DNA of 64,000 bases from Paenibacillus solanacearum (GCF_910593845.1 NZ_CAJVAS010000013.1:1-64000); one strand, 5' to 3'; positions 1 to 8,682 are shown, counted from the first letter of the stretch. A program made the numbers and translations. Notes: generated by a model not told the origin, from the sequence alone.

Positions 1-120
1 GTAGCCCAAAAAGCCGGTAAGAAGATTTCCGCTCTTATTCAGCGTCAACTCCAGCAGTGGATTGCCGCTTTGCCCAGTTACATCAAGGCTTGTTTGCCGA
101 TTTCATGCTGCGAAAGTTGA
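1..120 (+). CDS. C-terminal fragment of an unidentified protein
   Basis: Frame 1 is open from the first base to a TGA at 118-120 and would encode 39 residues ending in ISCCES. The other two forward frames stop almost at once. The piece is basic and Gln-rich, which would fit the tail of a transposase, but nothing diagnostic is visible and the rest of the gene lies outside the window. Function is not assigned. Confidence 0.3.
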   Translation, partial: VAQKAGKKISALIQRQLQQWIAALPSYIKACLPISCCES

Positions 121-185
121 GTAACTAAGACAGGAATTGTCATAGTTGTCCTGTATAGTGTTTTGAATACAAGGAGGGATTTGCG

Positions 186-779
186 ATGGAAGCGGACGTT
201 TGCCGATGCGGCTGGGTTAATACAGACCCATTATATATTGATTATCACGACAAGGAATGGGGAGTTCCGGTCCATGACGACATTCGGCTGTTCGAGATGC
301 TGACGCTGGAAGGCGCTCAAGCGGGGCTCAGCTGGTATACCGTGTTGAAGAAGAGGGAGCATTACCGGAAAGCGTTCGACGGCTTCGATCCGCAGCAGGT
401 GGCTGCCTATGACGAGGACAAAATCGCTGCGCTGCTGGCCGATCCGGGGCTCATCCGCAACCGGTTGAAAATTCGCGGGACCGTCACGAACGCGCAGGCG
501 TTTCTTCGCGTGCAGGAGGAGTTCGGCAGCTTCGACCGGTACATCTGGAGCTTCGCTGGCGGTGCGCCGGTCCTGAACCGCTGGGAAAGCCTCAAGGAAG
601 TGCCAGCCAGCACGCCGGAATCAGATGCGATGAGCAAAGCATTGAAGAAGCGCGGCTTCACGTTCGTTGGAACGACGATCTGCTATGCGTTCATGCAGGC
701 GACAGGCATGGTCATGGATCATACGACAAGCTGCTTCCGTTATTTCGAAGTTCAAGAGACGCCTGCCGGTACAAAGTAA
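186..779 (+). CDS. tag: DNA-3-methyladenine glycosylase I
   Basis: A 197-residue protein of the Tag family, which removes 3-methyladenine from alkylated DNA as the first step of base excision repair. The N-terminal CRCGWVN, the DYHDKEWGVP segment, the GLSWYTVLKKR helix and the C-terminal MDHTTSCF segment are typical. Family knowledge says the N-terminal Cys and His and the C-terminal His and Cys bind a structural zinc, and all four are present. Length is normal for the family. AAGGAGGGAT lies just before the ATG. It stands alone, with a different kind of gene on each side, so it is probably transcribed by itself. Confidence 0.95.
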   Translation: MEADVCRCGWVNTDPLYIDYHDKEWGVPVHDDIRLFEMLTLEGAQAGLSWYTVLKKREHYRKAFDGFDPQQVAAYDEDKIAALLADPGLIRNRLKIRGTVTNAQAFLRVQEEFGSFDRYIWSFAGGAPVLNRWESLKEVPASTPESDAMSKALKKRGFTFVGTTICYAFMQATGMVMDHTTSCFRYFEVQETPAGTK

Positions 780-838
780 CTTGGCTTGCGAGATCATGCC
801 GGTTTCCTGTGCGGCCGCCTATTTTTACATAGACGGAT

Positions 839-867
839 GACCATCTCATGGGTAAATGCATATGTTA
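839..867 (+). promoter_or_regulatory. Candidate sigma-K promoter of the giant repeat protein
   Basis: GACC at 839-842 is followed after 16 bases by CATATGTTA at 859-867. The published sigma-K pattern is mACm, 16-17 bases, CATAnnnTA, so only the first base of the -35 box deviates. The distance to the ATG at 942 leaves a leader of about 65 bases. If real, the gene is expressed late in the sporulation mother cell. Confidence 0.55.
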
Positions 868-941
868 CAAGTGACTTTATGGTAGTTATATCCAAGCAAT
901 GTTGCCATTGAAAGGTCATCATGTACAATGGGAGGACCGTC

Positions 942-3900
942 ATGAAAAAGGTGAGCCGCCGTGGATCCGGCAGGAAGGATCGTCCGTTTAATAGTTCGTT
1001 AAATAATTCGTTAAATAGCAAGAGGCTGGGCGCATACATTAATGAGCTGAGCTGGTTGGATGAGAAACCGGACAAAGTCGAAATGGCAACGGAAAATGAA
1101 GTGGTGAAAGTTAGCAGGATTGCCATGGATGAGGTGAAGCAGGAAAGGTACGATGAGCCGATTGATCGTTTCGAAGAAGGAGCTATTCCCGCTTCGGCTA
1201 TGAAGCAAATTACGGAGCGCAAGTCGTCCTCGACCTCCGTGCCGATTATTTATACGGACGATTTGGCGGATCAATCCGTCACGACCGAGAAAATCGCCAA
1301 ATTTGCGGTGGATCAAGAAAAGATCAAGCGAGGCAGCATCATAAGGGATCACTTGGCCGACTATGCGGTGGACAGCGCCAAGCTGGCGGACCGCAGCGTG
1401 ACGCATCAAAAGCTGGCGCACCGCTCCATTGCAGAGGTTCATCTGGCAAGCGGTTCCGTATCGACGGAAAAAATACAGGACCGGGCCATTACCGGCGACA
1501 AGCTGCTCGATAACAGCATCACCTCCGAGAAGCTGGCCGACAAAACGATCGACGCGATGAAGATCGCCGAACGGTCGATCCATTCGAAGCATCTGGCGGA
1601 AGATACGATTACGTCCGATTTGATCCAAAACCAGTCCATTACATCGGAGAAAATCCGCAGCGGCGCGATCCGCACGGTAAATCTCGCCAACTATGCGGTG
1701 AATACGGCCAAACTGGCCGATAGCGCGGTGACGACGGAAAAGCTGAGAAATGCGTCCATAACCGGCGACAAGCTTGCTGACGGTGAGATCACGTCGGCGA
1801 AGCTGGCCAGCCAATCGGTGACCGAGGATAAGCTCGCGCCTTGGAGCGTGACTTCAGATCATTTGAAATTAAAGTCGGTGCTTCAGGAGCACTTGACACC
1901 GGGCGTCGTCAGGGGAGTCAATATTGCGCCGAAGCAAATCGAATCGGCTCATTTGACCGAAGGGGCCGTGAATTCCGCTCATTTGAAGGAAGGCGCGGTA
2001 ACGAGTGACAAGCTGACCAAAGGCTCGGTCCAAGGCGGCCATCTGCAGGAAGGTGCGGTAACGGGCAAGCATCTGCAGGAAGGGCTTATCCAAAATCGTC
2101 ATTTGAGCGCGCGCTCCATCACGACCGATAAGCTGGCGGAAGGAAGTGTGGGCACGCCGCAGCTGTCGGACGCTTCTATTACGACCGATAAGATTGCAGA
2201 GCAAGGGGTAACGTCGCGAAAAATTGCCAGCCGCGCGGTGCAGCGGGAACATCTGGCGGCCGGATCGGTCGGAACGGGGCATATTTCCGAGAAAGCGATT
2301 CAATCTGCTCATCTGGCGCCCAAGTCGATAAGCCTTGAGCATATACAGGATCGCGCCGTCGCCTCGGAAAAGCTGGCAGACCGGTCGGTCACGTCGGAGA
2401 AGCTGTCGGGGGCCGCGGTACAGTCGCAGCACTTGCAGGAAGGCGCCGTGTTGACCGGTCACATCGCCAATCATAGCGTGACGGCCTCCAAGCTGTCGCC
2501 GGAGTCGGTGTCGACCGATAAAGTGAGCAATCTGTCCATTACTTCGTCAAAGCTTGCACAGGGCAGCGTGACATCGGAGAAGCTTGGCAAGGAGGCTGTT
2601 CAATCGGAGCATTTGTCTCCGGGCATTGTTCAGTCCGCACATTTGGTCAAAGCGTCGGTGAAAACATTGCATCTGGCCACAGGCTCCATCACCAACGACA
2701 AGCTCGCCGAAGGTGCCGTGACCGTGGAAAAACTGGCCGAAGGCTCCGTGACGTCGGCGCAGCTCGCTGCGGGCGCGGTTCGCAGCCAGCATTTGGCCGA
2801 GAAAGCAGTCGGCAGCGAGCAGTTGGCGGAAGGCGCGATCACGGCGTCGCATATTGCGCCCGGTGCGATCGATGGCAACGCGCTTGGCGCGCAGGCGGTA
2901 ACTTCCGCGCATTTGGCGCCGGCGTCGGTCGGCACGGATGAGCTCGCGGCAGGTGCCGTAACGTCGGAGAAGCTGGCCCCGGGTGCGATAGAGGGAGATC
3001 AGCTGGCCGAGGGCGCGGTCACTTCGAGGAAGCTGGCGCGAGAGGCGGTAGGAACCGATCAGCTGGCCGAGGGCGCCGTGACGTCGGAGAAGCTGAGAGC
3101 CGGAGCGGTCGGCATGGATCAGCTGTCCGAAGGATCGGTAACGACGGAGAAACTGTTCTGGGGAGCCGTAGGAACCGAACAGCTGTCGGAAGGCGCTGTG
3201 ACGACGGAGAAGCTGTCGGTAGGAGCCGTAGGAACGGAACAGCTGTCGGAAGGCGCGGTAACAGCGGAGAAGCTGTCGCTGGGAGCCGTGGGAACGCAGC
3301 AGCTGTCCGAAGGATCGGTAACGGCGGAGAAGCTGTCGGCCGGAGCCGTGGGAACGGAACAACTGTCCGAAGGCGCGGTAACGACAGGGAAACTGTCGAC
3401 GGGCGCCGTGGGGACGGGACAGCTGTCCGAGGGTGCCGTAACGACGGAGAAGCTGTCGGAAGGCGCGGTAACGACGGAGAAACTGTCCGCCGGAGCCGTA
3501 GGAACGGAACAACTGTCCGAAGGCGCGGTAACAGCGGAGAAGCTGTCGCTGGGAGCCGTGGGAACGCAGCAGCTGTCGGAAGGCGCGGTAACGACGGAGA
3601 AGCTGTCGGCCGGAGCCGTAGGAACGCAGCAGCTGTCCGAAGGATCGGTAACGACGGAGAAGCTGTCGCCCGGCGCCGTAGGAACGCAGCAGCTGTCGGA
3701 AGGCGCGGTAACGGCGGAGAAACTGTCCGCGGGCGCCGTAGGAACGCAGCAGCTGTCCGAAGGGTCGGTAACGACGGAGAAGCTGTTCTGGGGAGCCGTA
3801 GGAACCGATCAGCTGTCCGAAGGCGCGGTGACGAAGGAGAAGCTGTTCTGGGGGGCCGTAGGAACGGAACAGCTGTCCGAGGGCGCAGTAACGGCGGGGA

Positions 3901-5804
3901 AGCTGTCGCCCGGAGCCGTGGGAACCGATCAACTGTCCGAAGGCGCGGTAACGGCGGAGAAACTTTCGTTTGGAGCTGTAGAGACCGATCAGTTGTCCGA
4001 AGGCGCGGTGACGACAGAGAAGCTGTCGTTTGGAGCTGTAGGAACGGATCAGCTGTCCGAAGGCGCGGTGACAACGGAGAAGCTGTCGTTTGGAGCCGTA
4101 GGGACCGATCAGCTGTCCGAAGGCGCGGTGACGAAGGAGAAGCTGTTCTGGGGGGCCGTAGGAGCGGAACAGCTGTCCGAAGGCGCGGTGACAACGGAGA
4201 AGCTGTCGTTTGGAGCTGTAGGAACGGAACAGCTGTCCGAAGGCGCGGTAACGACGGAGAAGCTGTCGACGGGAGCTGTAGGGACTGATCAGTTGTCCGA
4301 AGGGTCGGTAACGACGGAGAAGTTGTCGTTTGGAGCCGTAGGAACGGATCAACTGTCCGAAGGCGCGGTAACGGCGGAGAAACTGTCGTTTGGAGCTGTA
4401 GGGACCGATCAGCTGTCCGAAGGCGCGGTGACGACAGAGAAGCTGTCCGCGGGGGCCGTAGGAGGGGAACAGCTGTCCGAAGGCGCGGTAACGACGGAGA
4501 AGCTGTCGTTGGGAGCCGTAGGAACAGAACAGATGTCCGCAGGCGCGGTAACGACAGAAAAGCTGTCGACGGGCGCCGTGAGAACGGAGCAGCTGTCCGA
4601 AGGGTCGGTAACGACGGAGAAGCTGTCGCCGGGTGCTGTAGGAACCGATCAACTGTCCGAAGGCGCAGTGACGACGGAGAAGCTGTCGTCGGGTGCTGTA
4701 GGAACCGATCAGCTGTCCGAAGGTGCAGTAACGACGGAGAAGCTGTCGTTTGGAGCTGTAGGAACGGAACAACTGTCCGAAGGATCGGTAACAACGGAGA
4801 AGTTGTTCTGGGGTGCCGTAGGAACAGAACAGCTGTCCGAAGGCGCAGTAACGACAGGGAAGCTGTCCATAGGCGCCGTAGGAACGGAACAACTGTCCGA
4901 AGGCGCGGTAACAACGGAGAAGCTGTCGACGGGAGCTGTAGGAACGGATCAATTATCCGAAGGCGCGGTAACGACAGAGAAGTTGTCGTTTGGAGCCGTA
5001 GGAACCGATCAGCTATCCGAAGGCGCGGTGACAAAAGAGAAGCTGTTCTGGGGTGCCGTAGGAACGGAACAGCTATCGGAAGGCGCGGTGACAAAGGAGA
5101 AGCTGTTCTGGGGTGCCGTAGGAACAGAACAGCTGTCTGAAGGCGCAGTAACGGCGGAGAAGCTGTCGGCGGGATCCGTGTCCGGAGATCACCTCCAGGT
5201 GGATTCGATCGAGGGCATCCATTTGAAGCAGGAATCGCTCTCGGGCTATCATCTTATCCCCGGCACAGTATCCGTGCTTCATCTGGAGCCGATGCTTCAG
5301 ACGCTGATCGGCGAGCTGTGCGCCGAGCGTGCAGCAGCGGTAGCCCCTCCTTGTTCCGAAGCTGAGTTTGCAAGCGAGGGAGCTGCGGACAGCGACTTTA
5401 ATCTGGAAGACAGCGACGCGGACGAAGCCTATGTATTCGTATCGGCGCTTGCCGATATCGAGACAGAGCCGTCCCCGCTGCCGGAGCAGCAGCCGGCCGT
5501 GTCCGCGCAAACCGCGTTTGCGCCGCAGCAACTGTTCGGCCTTGAGCCGTTCCTGCTTCAGGAAGGGGAAGACACGATCAGCATCGCGCTGACGTTCAAC
5601 CGTCCGTTTGCCGACAACGGCTACGCGCTGGTAGCGACGACGGATCATGCAGGCTGCTATGCCGTCGTGAGCGGCAAGGAGAGCGGTGCGGCAGAGATTC
5701 AGATCGTCCGCAGGGAAGGAAGCCGGCGCCGTGGCAAAGCCGCAGGCGCAGCCGAGTTGTCCGGAGTGGTCAACTGGATCGCCATCGGAACAGCGGAAGC
5801 CTAA
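942..5804 (+). CDS. Giant decapeptide-repeat surface or fibre protein
   Basis: A 1620-residue protein. The start at 942 is chosen because GGAGG at 931-935 is correctly spaced; an upstream in-frame ATG at 921 has no ribosome binding site. Residues 1 to about 100 are a basic, non-repetitive head with no signal peptide. From about residue 100 to 1440 the protein is a run of roughly 130 ten-residue units, degenerate at first (xSVTSEKLAx) and almost identical later (GAVGTEQLSE, GAVTTEKLSx). A tail of about 150 residues ends in NWIAIGTAEA and resembles the WIAG-type tail seen on repeat proteins of Paenibacillus, as far as I recall. Such VTxxKL repeats are known from phage tail fibres and bacterial surface proteins. 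A sigma-K-like promoter and a downstream glycan cluster suggest a spore-surface component. The lack of a signal peptide fits assembly from the mother cell cytoplasm. Exact function unknown. Confidence 0.85.
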   Translation: MKKVSRRGSGRKDRPFNSSLNNSLNSKRLGAYINELSWLDEKPDKVEMATENEVVKVSRIAMDEVKQERYDEPIDRFEEGAIPASAMKQITERKSSSTSVPIIYTDDLADQSVTTEKIAKFAVDQEKIKRGSIIRDHLADYAVDSAKLADRSVTHQKLAHRSIAEVHLASGSVSTEKIQDRAITGDKLLDNSITSEKLADKTIDAMKIAERSIHSKHLAEDTITSDLIQNQSITSEKIRSGAIRTVNLANYAVNTAKLADSAVTTEKLRNASITGDKLADGEITSAKLASQSVTEDKLAPWSVTSDHLKLKSVLQEHLTPGVVRGVNIAPKQIESAHLTEGAVNSAHLKEGAVTSDKLTKGSVQGGHLQEGAVTGKHLQEGLIQNRHLSARSITTDKLAEGSVGTPQLSDASITTDKIAEQGVTSRKIASRAVQREHLAAGSVGTGHISEKAIQSAHLAPKSISLEHIQDRAVASEKLADRSVTSEKLSGAAVQSQHLQEGAVLTGHIANHSVTASKLSPESVSTDKVSNLSITSSKLAQGSVTSEKLGKEAVQSEHLSPGIVQSAHLVKASVKTLHLATGSITNDKLAEGAVTVEKLAEGSVTSAQLAAGAVRSQHLAEKAVGSEQLAEGAITASHIAPGAIDGNALGAQAVTSAHLAPASVGTDELAAGAVTSEKLAPGAIEGDQLAEGAVTSRKLAREAVGTDQLAEGAVTSEKLRAGAVGMDQLSEGSVTTEKLFWGAVGTEQLSEGAVTTEKLSVGAVGTEQLSEGAVTAEKLSLGAVGTQQLSEGSVTAEKLSAGAVGTEQLSEGAVTTGKLSTGAVGTGQLSEGAVTTEKLSEGAVTTEKLSAGAVGTEQLSEGAVTAEKLSLGAVGTQQLSEGAVTTEKLSAGAVGTQQLSEGSVTTEKLSPGAVGTQQLSEGAVTAEKLSAGAVGTQQLSEGSVTTEKLFWGAVGTDQLSEGAVTKEKLFWGAVGTEQLSEGAVTAGKLSPGAVGTDQLSEGAVTAEKLSFGAVETDQLSEGAVTTEKLSFGAVGTDQLSEGAVTTEKLSFGAVGTDQLSEGAVTKEKLFWGAVGAEQLSEGAVTTEKLSFGAVGTEQLSEGAVTTEKLSTGAVGTDQLSEGSVTTEKLSFGAVGTDQLSEGAVTAEKLSFGAVGTDQLSEGAVTTEKLSAGAVGGEQLSEGAVTTEKLSLGAVGTEQMSAGAVTTEKLSTGAVRTEQLSEGSVTTEKLSPGAVGTDQLSEGAVTTEKLSSGAVGTDQLSEGAVTTEKLSFGAVGTEQLSEGSVTTEKLFWGAVGTEQLSEGAVTTGKLSIGAVGTEQLSEGAVTTEKLSTGAVGTDQLSEGAVTTEKLSFGAVGTDQLSEGAVTKEKLFWGAVGTEQLSEGAVTKEKLFWGAVGTEQLSEGAVTAEKLSAGSVSGDHLQVDSIEGIHLKQESLSGYHLIPGTVSVLHLEPMLQTLIGELCAERAAAVAPPCSEAEFASEGAADSDFNLEDSDADEAYVFVSALADIETEPSPLPEQQPAVSAQTAFAPQQLFGLEPFLLQEGEDTISIALTFNRPFADNGYALVATTDHAGCYAVVSGKESGAAEIQIVRREGSRRRGKAAGAAELSGVVNWIAIGTAEA
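1240..3000 (+). repeat. Degenerate 30-base (10-residue) repeats
   Basis: This part of the giant gene encodes diverged decapeptides of the form xSVTTEKLAx, xAIxSxHLAx and similar, with 30-base spacing but little nucleotide identity between units. His often replaces Lys in the sixth to seventh position. The divergence suggests that this is the older, functionally differentiated part of the array. Confidence 0.85.
3001..5170 (+). repeat. Near-identical 60-base tandem repeats in coding sequence
   Basis: About 35 units of 60 bases encode GAVGTEQLSE plus GAVTTEKLSx with no frame-disturbing insertion. One extra 30-base VTTEKL half-unit at about 3451-3480 shifts the phase of the array by half a period. 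The variable residue after KLS is F, A, T, P, L or S, and several units read KLFWGAVG. Most other differences are third-position changes, which points to recent duplication and homogenisation. Confidence 0.93.
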
Positions 5805-5826
5805 TCAGCGGTTCGAATTTCCGATG

Positions 5827-5868
5827 AAGCCCGCGAGAGCGCCGGATGGCGCGTTTCGCGGGCTTTTT
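5827..5868 (+). terminator. Rho-independent terminator
   Basis: AAGCCCGCGA pairs with TCGCGGGCTT and is followed by five T. It ends the giant repeat gene 22 bases after its stop codon and separates it from the reductase gene. Confidence 0.85.
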
Positions 5869-6080
5869 GCTCGGTGCTGCGAGACGTATGGGCAGGAGCC
5901 AATTTTGGAAATTTCCCCGTATGCGTCTATCGGATTTCAACCGAAGCGGCATATGATAATACAGCGATTCCGCATGAACGCGGGCTGCGGGCTGCGCCCG
6001 GAATGCATCCAGGAATCGCCGATGGCTGAATCTGCGATATTTCATTGGAGCGCGAAGCCGCTGAGAGAGGAAATGGGCTC

Positions 6081-6938
6081 ATGAGGATTGTTGTTATCGA
6101 TAGCCAATCGCTGACAGGGCATATGATATGTCATTATTTAATGGAGCAAACCCGGCATGAGCTGTACTCGACTTGTTCCGCTTCCGGGCGCGGGCGCTCT
6201 CCGAACCGGTTGTTTCTTGACCCGCTGGACTCGCTGATGGTGGACAAATTGCTGCAATCGCTTCGCCCTGACGTTGTCGTCAACTGCTCGGGCATCGTAT
6301 ACGACGAAGCGCGTCAGCATGAGGTGGATGCTTACCGTGTGAACGGCTTGCTGCCGCATCAGCTCGCCGAGCTCGCAAGCGGGATCGGGTTCAAGCTGAT
6401 TCACCTCAGTACGGATAGCGTGTTCGATGGGGAGCGCGGCTCGTACGAAGAACGTCACGTGCCGAACGGCAGCTCCGTTTATGGCAAGACGAAAGCGCTT
6501 GGGGAAGTGATTCGCCCCCCGGCGTTAACGGTGCGAGCCTCTTTGCTCGGTCCTGCGGCGGAAGGTCGGGAAGAAGGGCTGTTAAACTGGTTTTTGCATC
6601 GGAAAGGAACGGCGCGTGGATTTGTCAACGTACAGTGGAACGGCATCACGACGCTGGAACTCGCCAAGTTTATTGCTTATGCCATCGATAACGCTGCCGG
6701 TTTGGGCGGCGTCGTTCATCTGACGGCGTCGCACACGATCTCCAAGCATGAGCTGCTGCTGCTGCTGCAGGAAGCCTTCGACCAGAGAGAGATTTCGATC
6801 GAACCCGACGACTCGGTCGTACTGAAACGAACGCTCGCGTCGACCCGGGCGGATGTCCGCTACCCGGCCCGCTCCCACATGGACATGATTGCGGAGCTGC
6901 GGGGATGGATGGTCAACTATACAATGCAGGGGCGCTGA
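6081..6938 (+). CDS. RmlD-like SDR sugar-nucleotide reductase
   Basis: A 285-residue member of the extended short-chain dehydrogenase family closest to dTDP-4-dehydrorhamnose reductases, which reduce a 4-keto sugar nucleotide. HLSTDSVFDGE and the YGKTK catalytic motif are clear. The N-terminal Rossmann glycine motif is unusual: IDSQSLTGH stands where GxxGxxG is expected, so cofactor binding may be altered. The start at 6081 is chosen over an in-frame ATG at 6045 because GAGAGAGG precedes it and the protein then begins at the Rossmann strand. No rmlA, rmlB or rmlC is nearby, so true dTDP-rhamnose synthesis is doubtful. Its position between the repeat protein and galU suggests a role in the glycan cluster. 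Confidence 0.75.
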   Translation: MRIVVIDSQSLTGHMICHYLMEQTRHELYSTCSASGRGRSPNRLFLDPLDSLMVDKLLQSLRPDVVVNCSGIVYDEARQHEVDAYRVNGLLPHQLAELASGIGFKLIHLSTDSVFDGERGSYEERHVPNGSSVYGKTKALGEVIRPPALTVRASLLGPAAEGREEGLLNWFLHRKGTARGFVNVQWNGITTLELAKFIAYAIDNAAGLGGVVHLTASHTISKHELLLLLQEAFDQREISIEPDDSVVLKRTLASTRADVRYPARSHMDMIAELRGWMVNYTMQGR

Positions 6939-6956
6939 TCCGGATCAGCGTCTTTT
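6933..6956 (+). terminator. Terminator overlapping the reductase stop codon
   Basis: CGCTGATC and GATCAGCG form a compact hairpin followed by TCTTTTT. The TGA stop of the reductase lies within the left arm. Confidence 0.75.
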
Positions 6957-7150
6957 TGTGCCGCCGCCGATGGATCCGGCCGCGCTACCGGCGCAGGACA
7001 TACGCCAATTTTGCTCGGCAAGGTTATTGGTCTATGTCTTGTCTAGGTGGTAGGGCATATCATTTAAGAAGTGGTTTAGTTTTGTGGTTGTCGATTTGAC
7101 AAGCGCTTAGGCCATGTAGAAGTAAACATGCAGAAGGAAGGTGAGACCTG

Positions 7151-8056
7151 ATGAAGGTCCGTAAAGCAATCATTCCGGCCGCAGGCCTCGGAACGCGATT
7201 TTTGCCGGCCACCAAAGCGATGCCCAAAGAAATGCTGCCTATTATCGATAAGCCGACGATCCAATTCATTGTGGAGGAAGCAGTCGAGTCAGGCATAGAG
7301 GATATTATTATCGTGACAGGCAAAGGGAAGCGAGCGATAGAGGATCATTTCGACGCCGCCTTCGAGCTCGAGTACCATTTGCTTCAAAAAGGAAAGCTGG
7401 AGCTTCACGAAAAGGTGCAGCGTCCGTCGCAAATGATCGATATTCACTATATTCGCCAAAAAGAGCCGAAAGGTCTCGGCCATGCCGTCTGGTGCGCAAG
7501 AAAGTTCATCAAGGATGAACCGTTCGCCGTGCTCCTCGGCGACACATTCCTGGACGCCAATCCGCCCTGCCTCAAGCAAATGATCGATTATTATGACCGA
7601 TACAAGACGTCGATTATCGGCGTACAGCCTGTAGAACGGAGTCAGGTGTCCAGCTACGGCGTTGTCGACGCCCGCAGGCTGCAGGAGCGGCTATATGTCA
7701 TCGACAGGCTGGTAGAGAAACCGAAGCCGCAGGAAGCGCCGTCCAACCTGGCGATGATCGGCAGATACATTTTGACCCCGGCGATCTTCGACATATTGGA
7801 GTACCAGGAAGCGGGCGTCGGCAAAGAGATTCAACTGACGGACGCCATCGCTACGCTGAACCTGCAGGAAGCCGTCTATGCTTGCGAAGTAAGCGGCACG
7901 TGGCATGACGTCGGCGACCATCTCGGCTATATTAAGGCGATGCTATCGATCGCGCTGCATCGCGAAGACTTGAGAGAGCCGGTAATCCGGTATTTGAAGC
8001 AAGCGCTGGAGCCCAGCCCCGCAGAAACCGCCAAGCTGCTTCGCAAGGAATCGTAA
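7151..8056 (+). CDS. galU: UTP-glucose-1-phosphate uridylyltransferase
   Basis: A 301-residue GalU/GtaB enzyme that makes UDP-glucose from UTP and glucose 1-phosphate. The nucleotide-binding signature AAGLGTRFLPATKAMPKEML is at residues 8-27, and the sugar-binding YGVV and GRYIL segments and the HDVGDH segment near the C-terminus are present. GAAGGTGAG precedes the ATG. UDP-glucose is the substrate of the UDP-glucose dehydrogenase at 15786, so this gene probably feeds the same cluster, although GalU also serves general wall metabolism. A strong terminator follows directly. Confidence 0.95.
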   Translation: MKVRKAIIPAAGLGTRFLPATKAMPKEMLPIIDKPTIQFIVEEAVESGIEDIIIVTGKGKRAIEDHFDAAFELEYHLLQKGKLELHEKVQRPSQMIDIHYIRQKEPKGLGHAVWCARKFIKDEPFAVLLGDTFLDANPPCLKQMIDYYDRYKTSIIGVQPVERSQVSSYGVVDARRLQERLYVIDRLVEKPKPQEAPSNLAMIGRYILTPAIFDILEYQEAGVGKEIQLTDAIATLNLQEAVYACEVSGTWHDVGDHLGYIKAMLSIALHREDLREPVIRYLKQALEPSPAETAKLLRKES

Positions 8057-8061
8057 AAGCA

Positions 8062-8094
8062 AACGGGACGGAGCCTCAGCTGCTCCGTCCCGTT
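8062..8094 (+). terminator. Terminator between galU and the crystallin-like gene
   Basis: AACGGGACGGAGC pairs perfectly with GCTCCGTCCCGTT around a seven-base loop. It lies between convergent genes and can serve both. Confidence 0.85.
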
Positions 8095-8119
8095 GCGTTT
8101 GTACCGCGATCGTGCAGCG

Positions 8120-8488
8120 TTACTGGCGTATAATCACAATATCGCGAGGCGGCGTGCCTGTATTGCGGATCCGGTTGATTTCGCTGTTGCTCAGGTTCCG
8201 CCCGACGAGAAGGAGCGATTCGGTCTTATCGTTGAAATCGCCGAGGCTTGCGACATTTTGCGTACCGCGAAAGACGCGGAAAGTTCCTTTGAAGTTATCG
8301 CGGGAGAACAGGACGAGCGTGACTTCATTTCGCGATACGGTGTTTCTCAGATGAAAGCTGGAGAGCATTTGGTCGAAGCGGATCGCCTGCATGTTAGTGA
8401 TCGCCACGCCGCCGCGCCGGAACTGTACGCGCCGTCCCCCGAAGTCGTTGTCCTCAAAAATCGATAATCTTACGTCTCTATTAGCCAA
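8120..8488 (-). CDS. Beta/gamma-crystallin-like small protein
   Basis: A 122-residue protein without signal peptide. LSIFEDNDFGGRRVQF near the N-terminus is a typical first Greek-key motif (aromatic, D/N-F-G-G), and LVLFSRDNFKGTFRVF repeats the pattern about 50 residues later, so the protein probably folds as one crystallin domain with two motifs. Microbial members often bind calcium at such motifs, but I cannot confirm the ligands here. The start codon is TTG at 8488, supported by AGGAGG nine bases upstream. It stands alone between two terminators inside the glycan cluster. A structural spore or stress role is possible; function is not known. Confidence 0.75.
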   Translation of the reverse strand: MANRDVRLSIFEDNDFGGRRVQFRRGGVAITNMQAIRFDQMLSSFHLRNTVSRNEVTLVLFSRDNFKGTFRVFRGTQNVASLGDFNDKTESLLLVGRNLSNSEINRIRNTGTPPRDIVIIRQ

Positions 8489-8590
8489 TAGAAGAAACCT
8501 CCTTTGTAATGATAGTACAGTCTATGCAGACCGCAGCGGAGCGCACTGGACGAGTAGCCTGCGGCATTCGCCAAAGTTGCGCGCGCCCGC

Positions 8591-8638
8591 AAACAACAAC
8601 GGGACGAGGCAGTTTCCTGCTTCGTCCCGTTGTTGTTT
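8591..8638 (-). terminator. Terminator after the minus-strand glycosyltransferase operon
   Basis: AAACAACAACGGGACGA and its complement TCGTCCCGTTGTTGTTT form a long stem with a GGCAG/CTGC inner part. The arms share the AACGGGACG core with the terminator at 8062-8094. Confidence 0.85.
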
Positions 8639-8682
8639 CAGCCGCAAGCGTGCGGCATCGCGATGCGTTCGGTCCAGGGAGC

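Noticed and set aside
2547..4952. An 801-residue minus-strand reading frame across the repeats
   Set aside because: It is the antisense shadow of the tandem repeat; its Arg-rich repeats follow from the plus-strand codons and it has no ribosome binding site or promoter. The 691-residue frame at 3019-5094 is the same effect.
3001..5170. CRISPR-like appearance of the 60-base repeats
   Set aside because: Units are directly tandem, have no unique spacers and keep one reading frame.
7096..7124. A galU promoter at TTGACA 7096-7101
   Set aside because: The -35 is perfect but no acceptable -10 lies 16-18 bases downstream.
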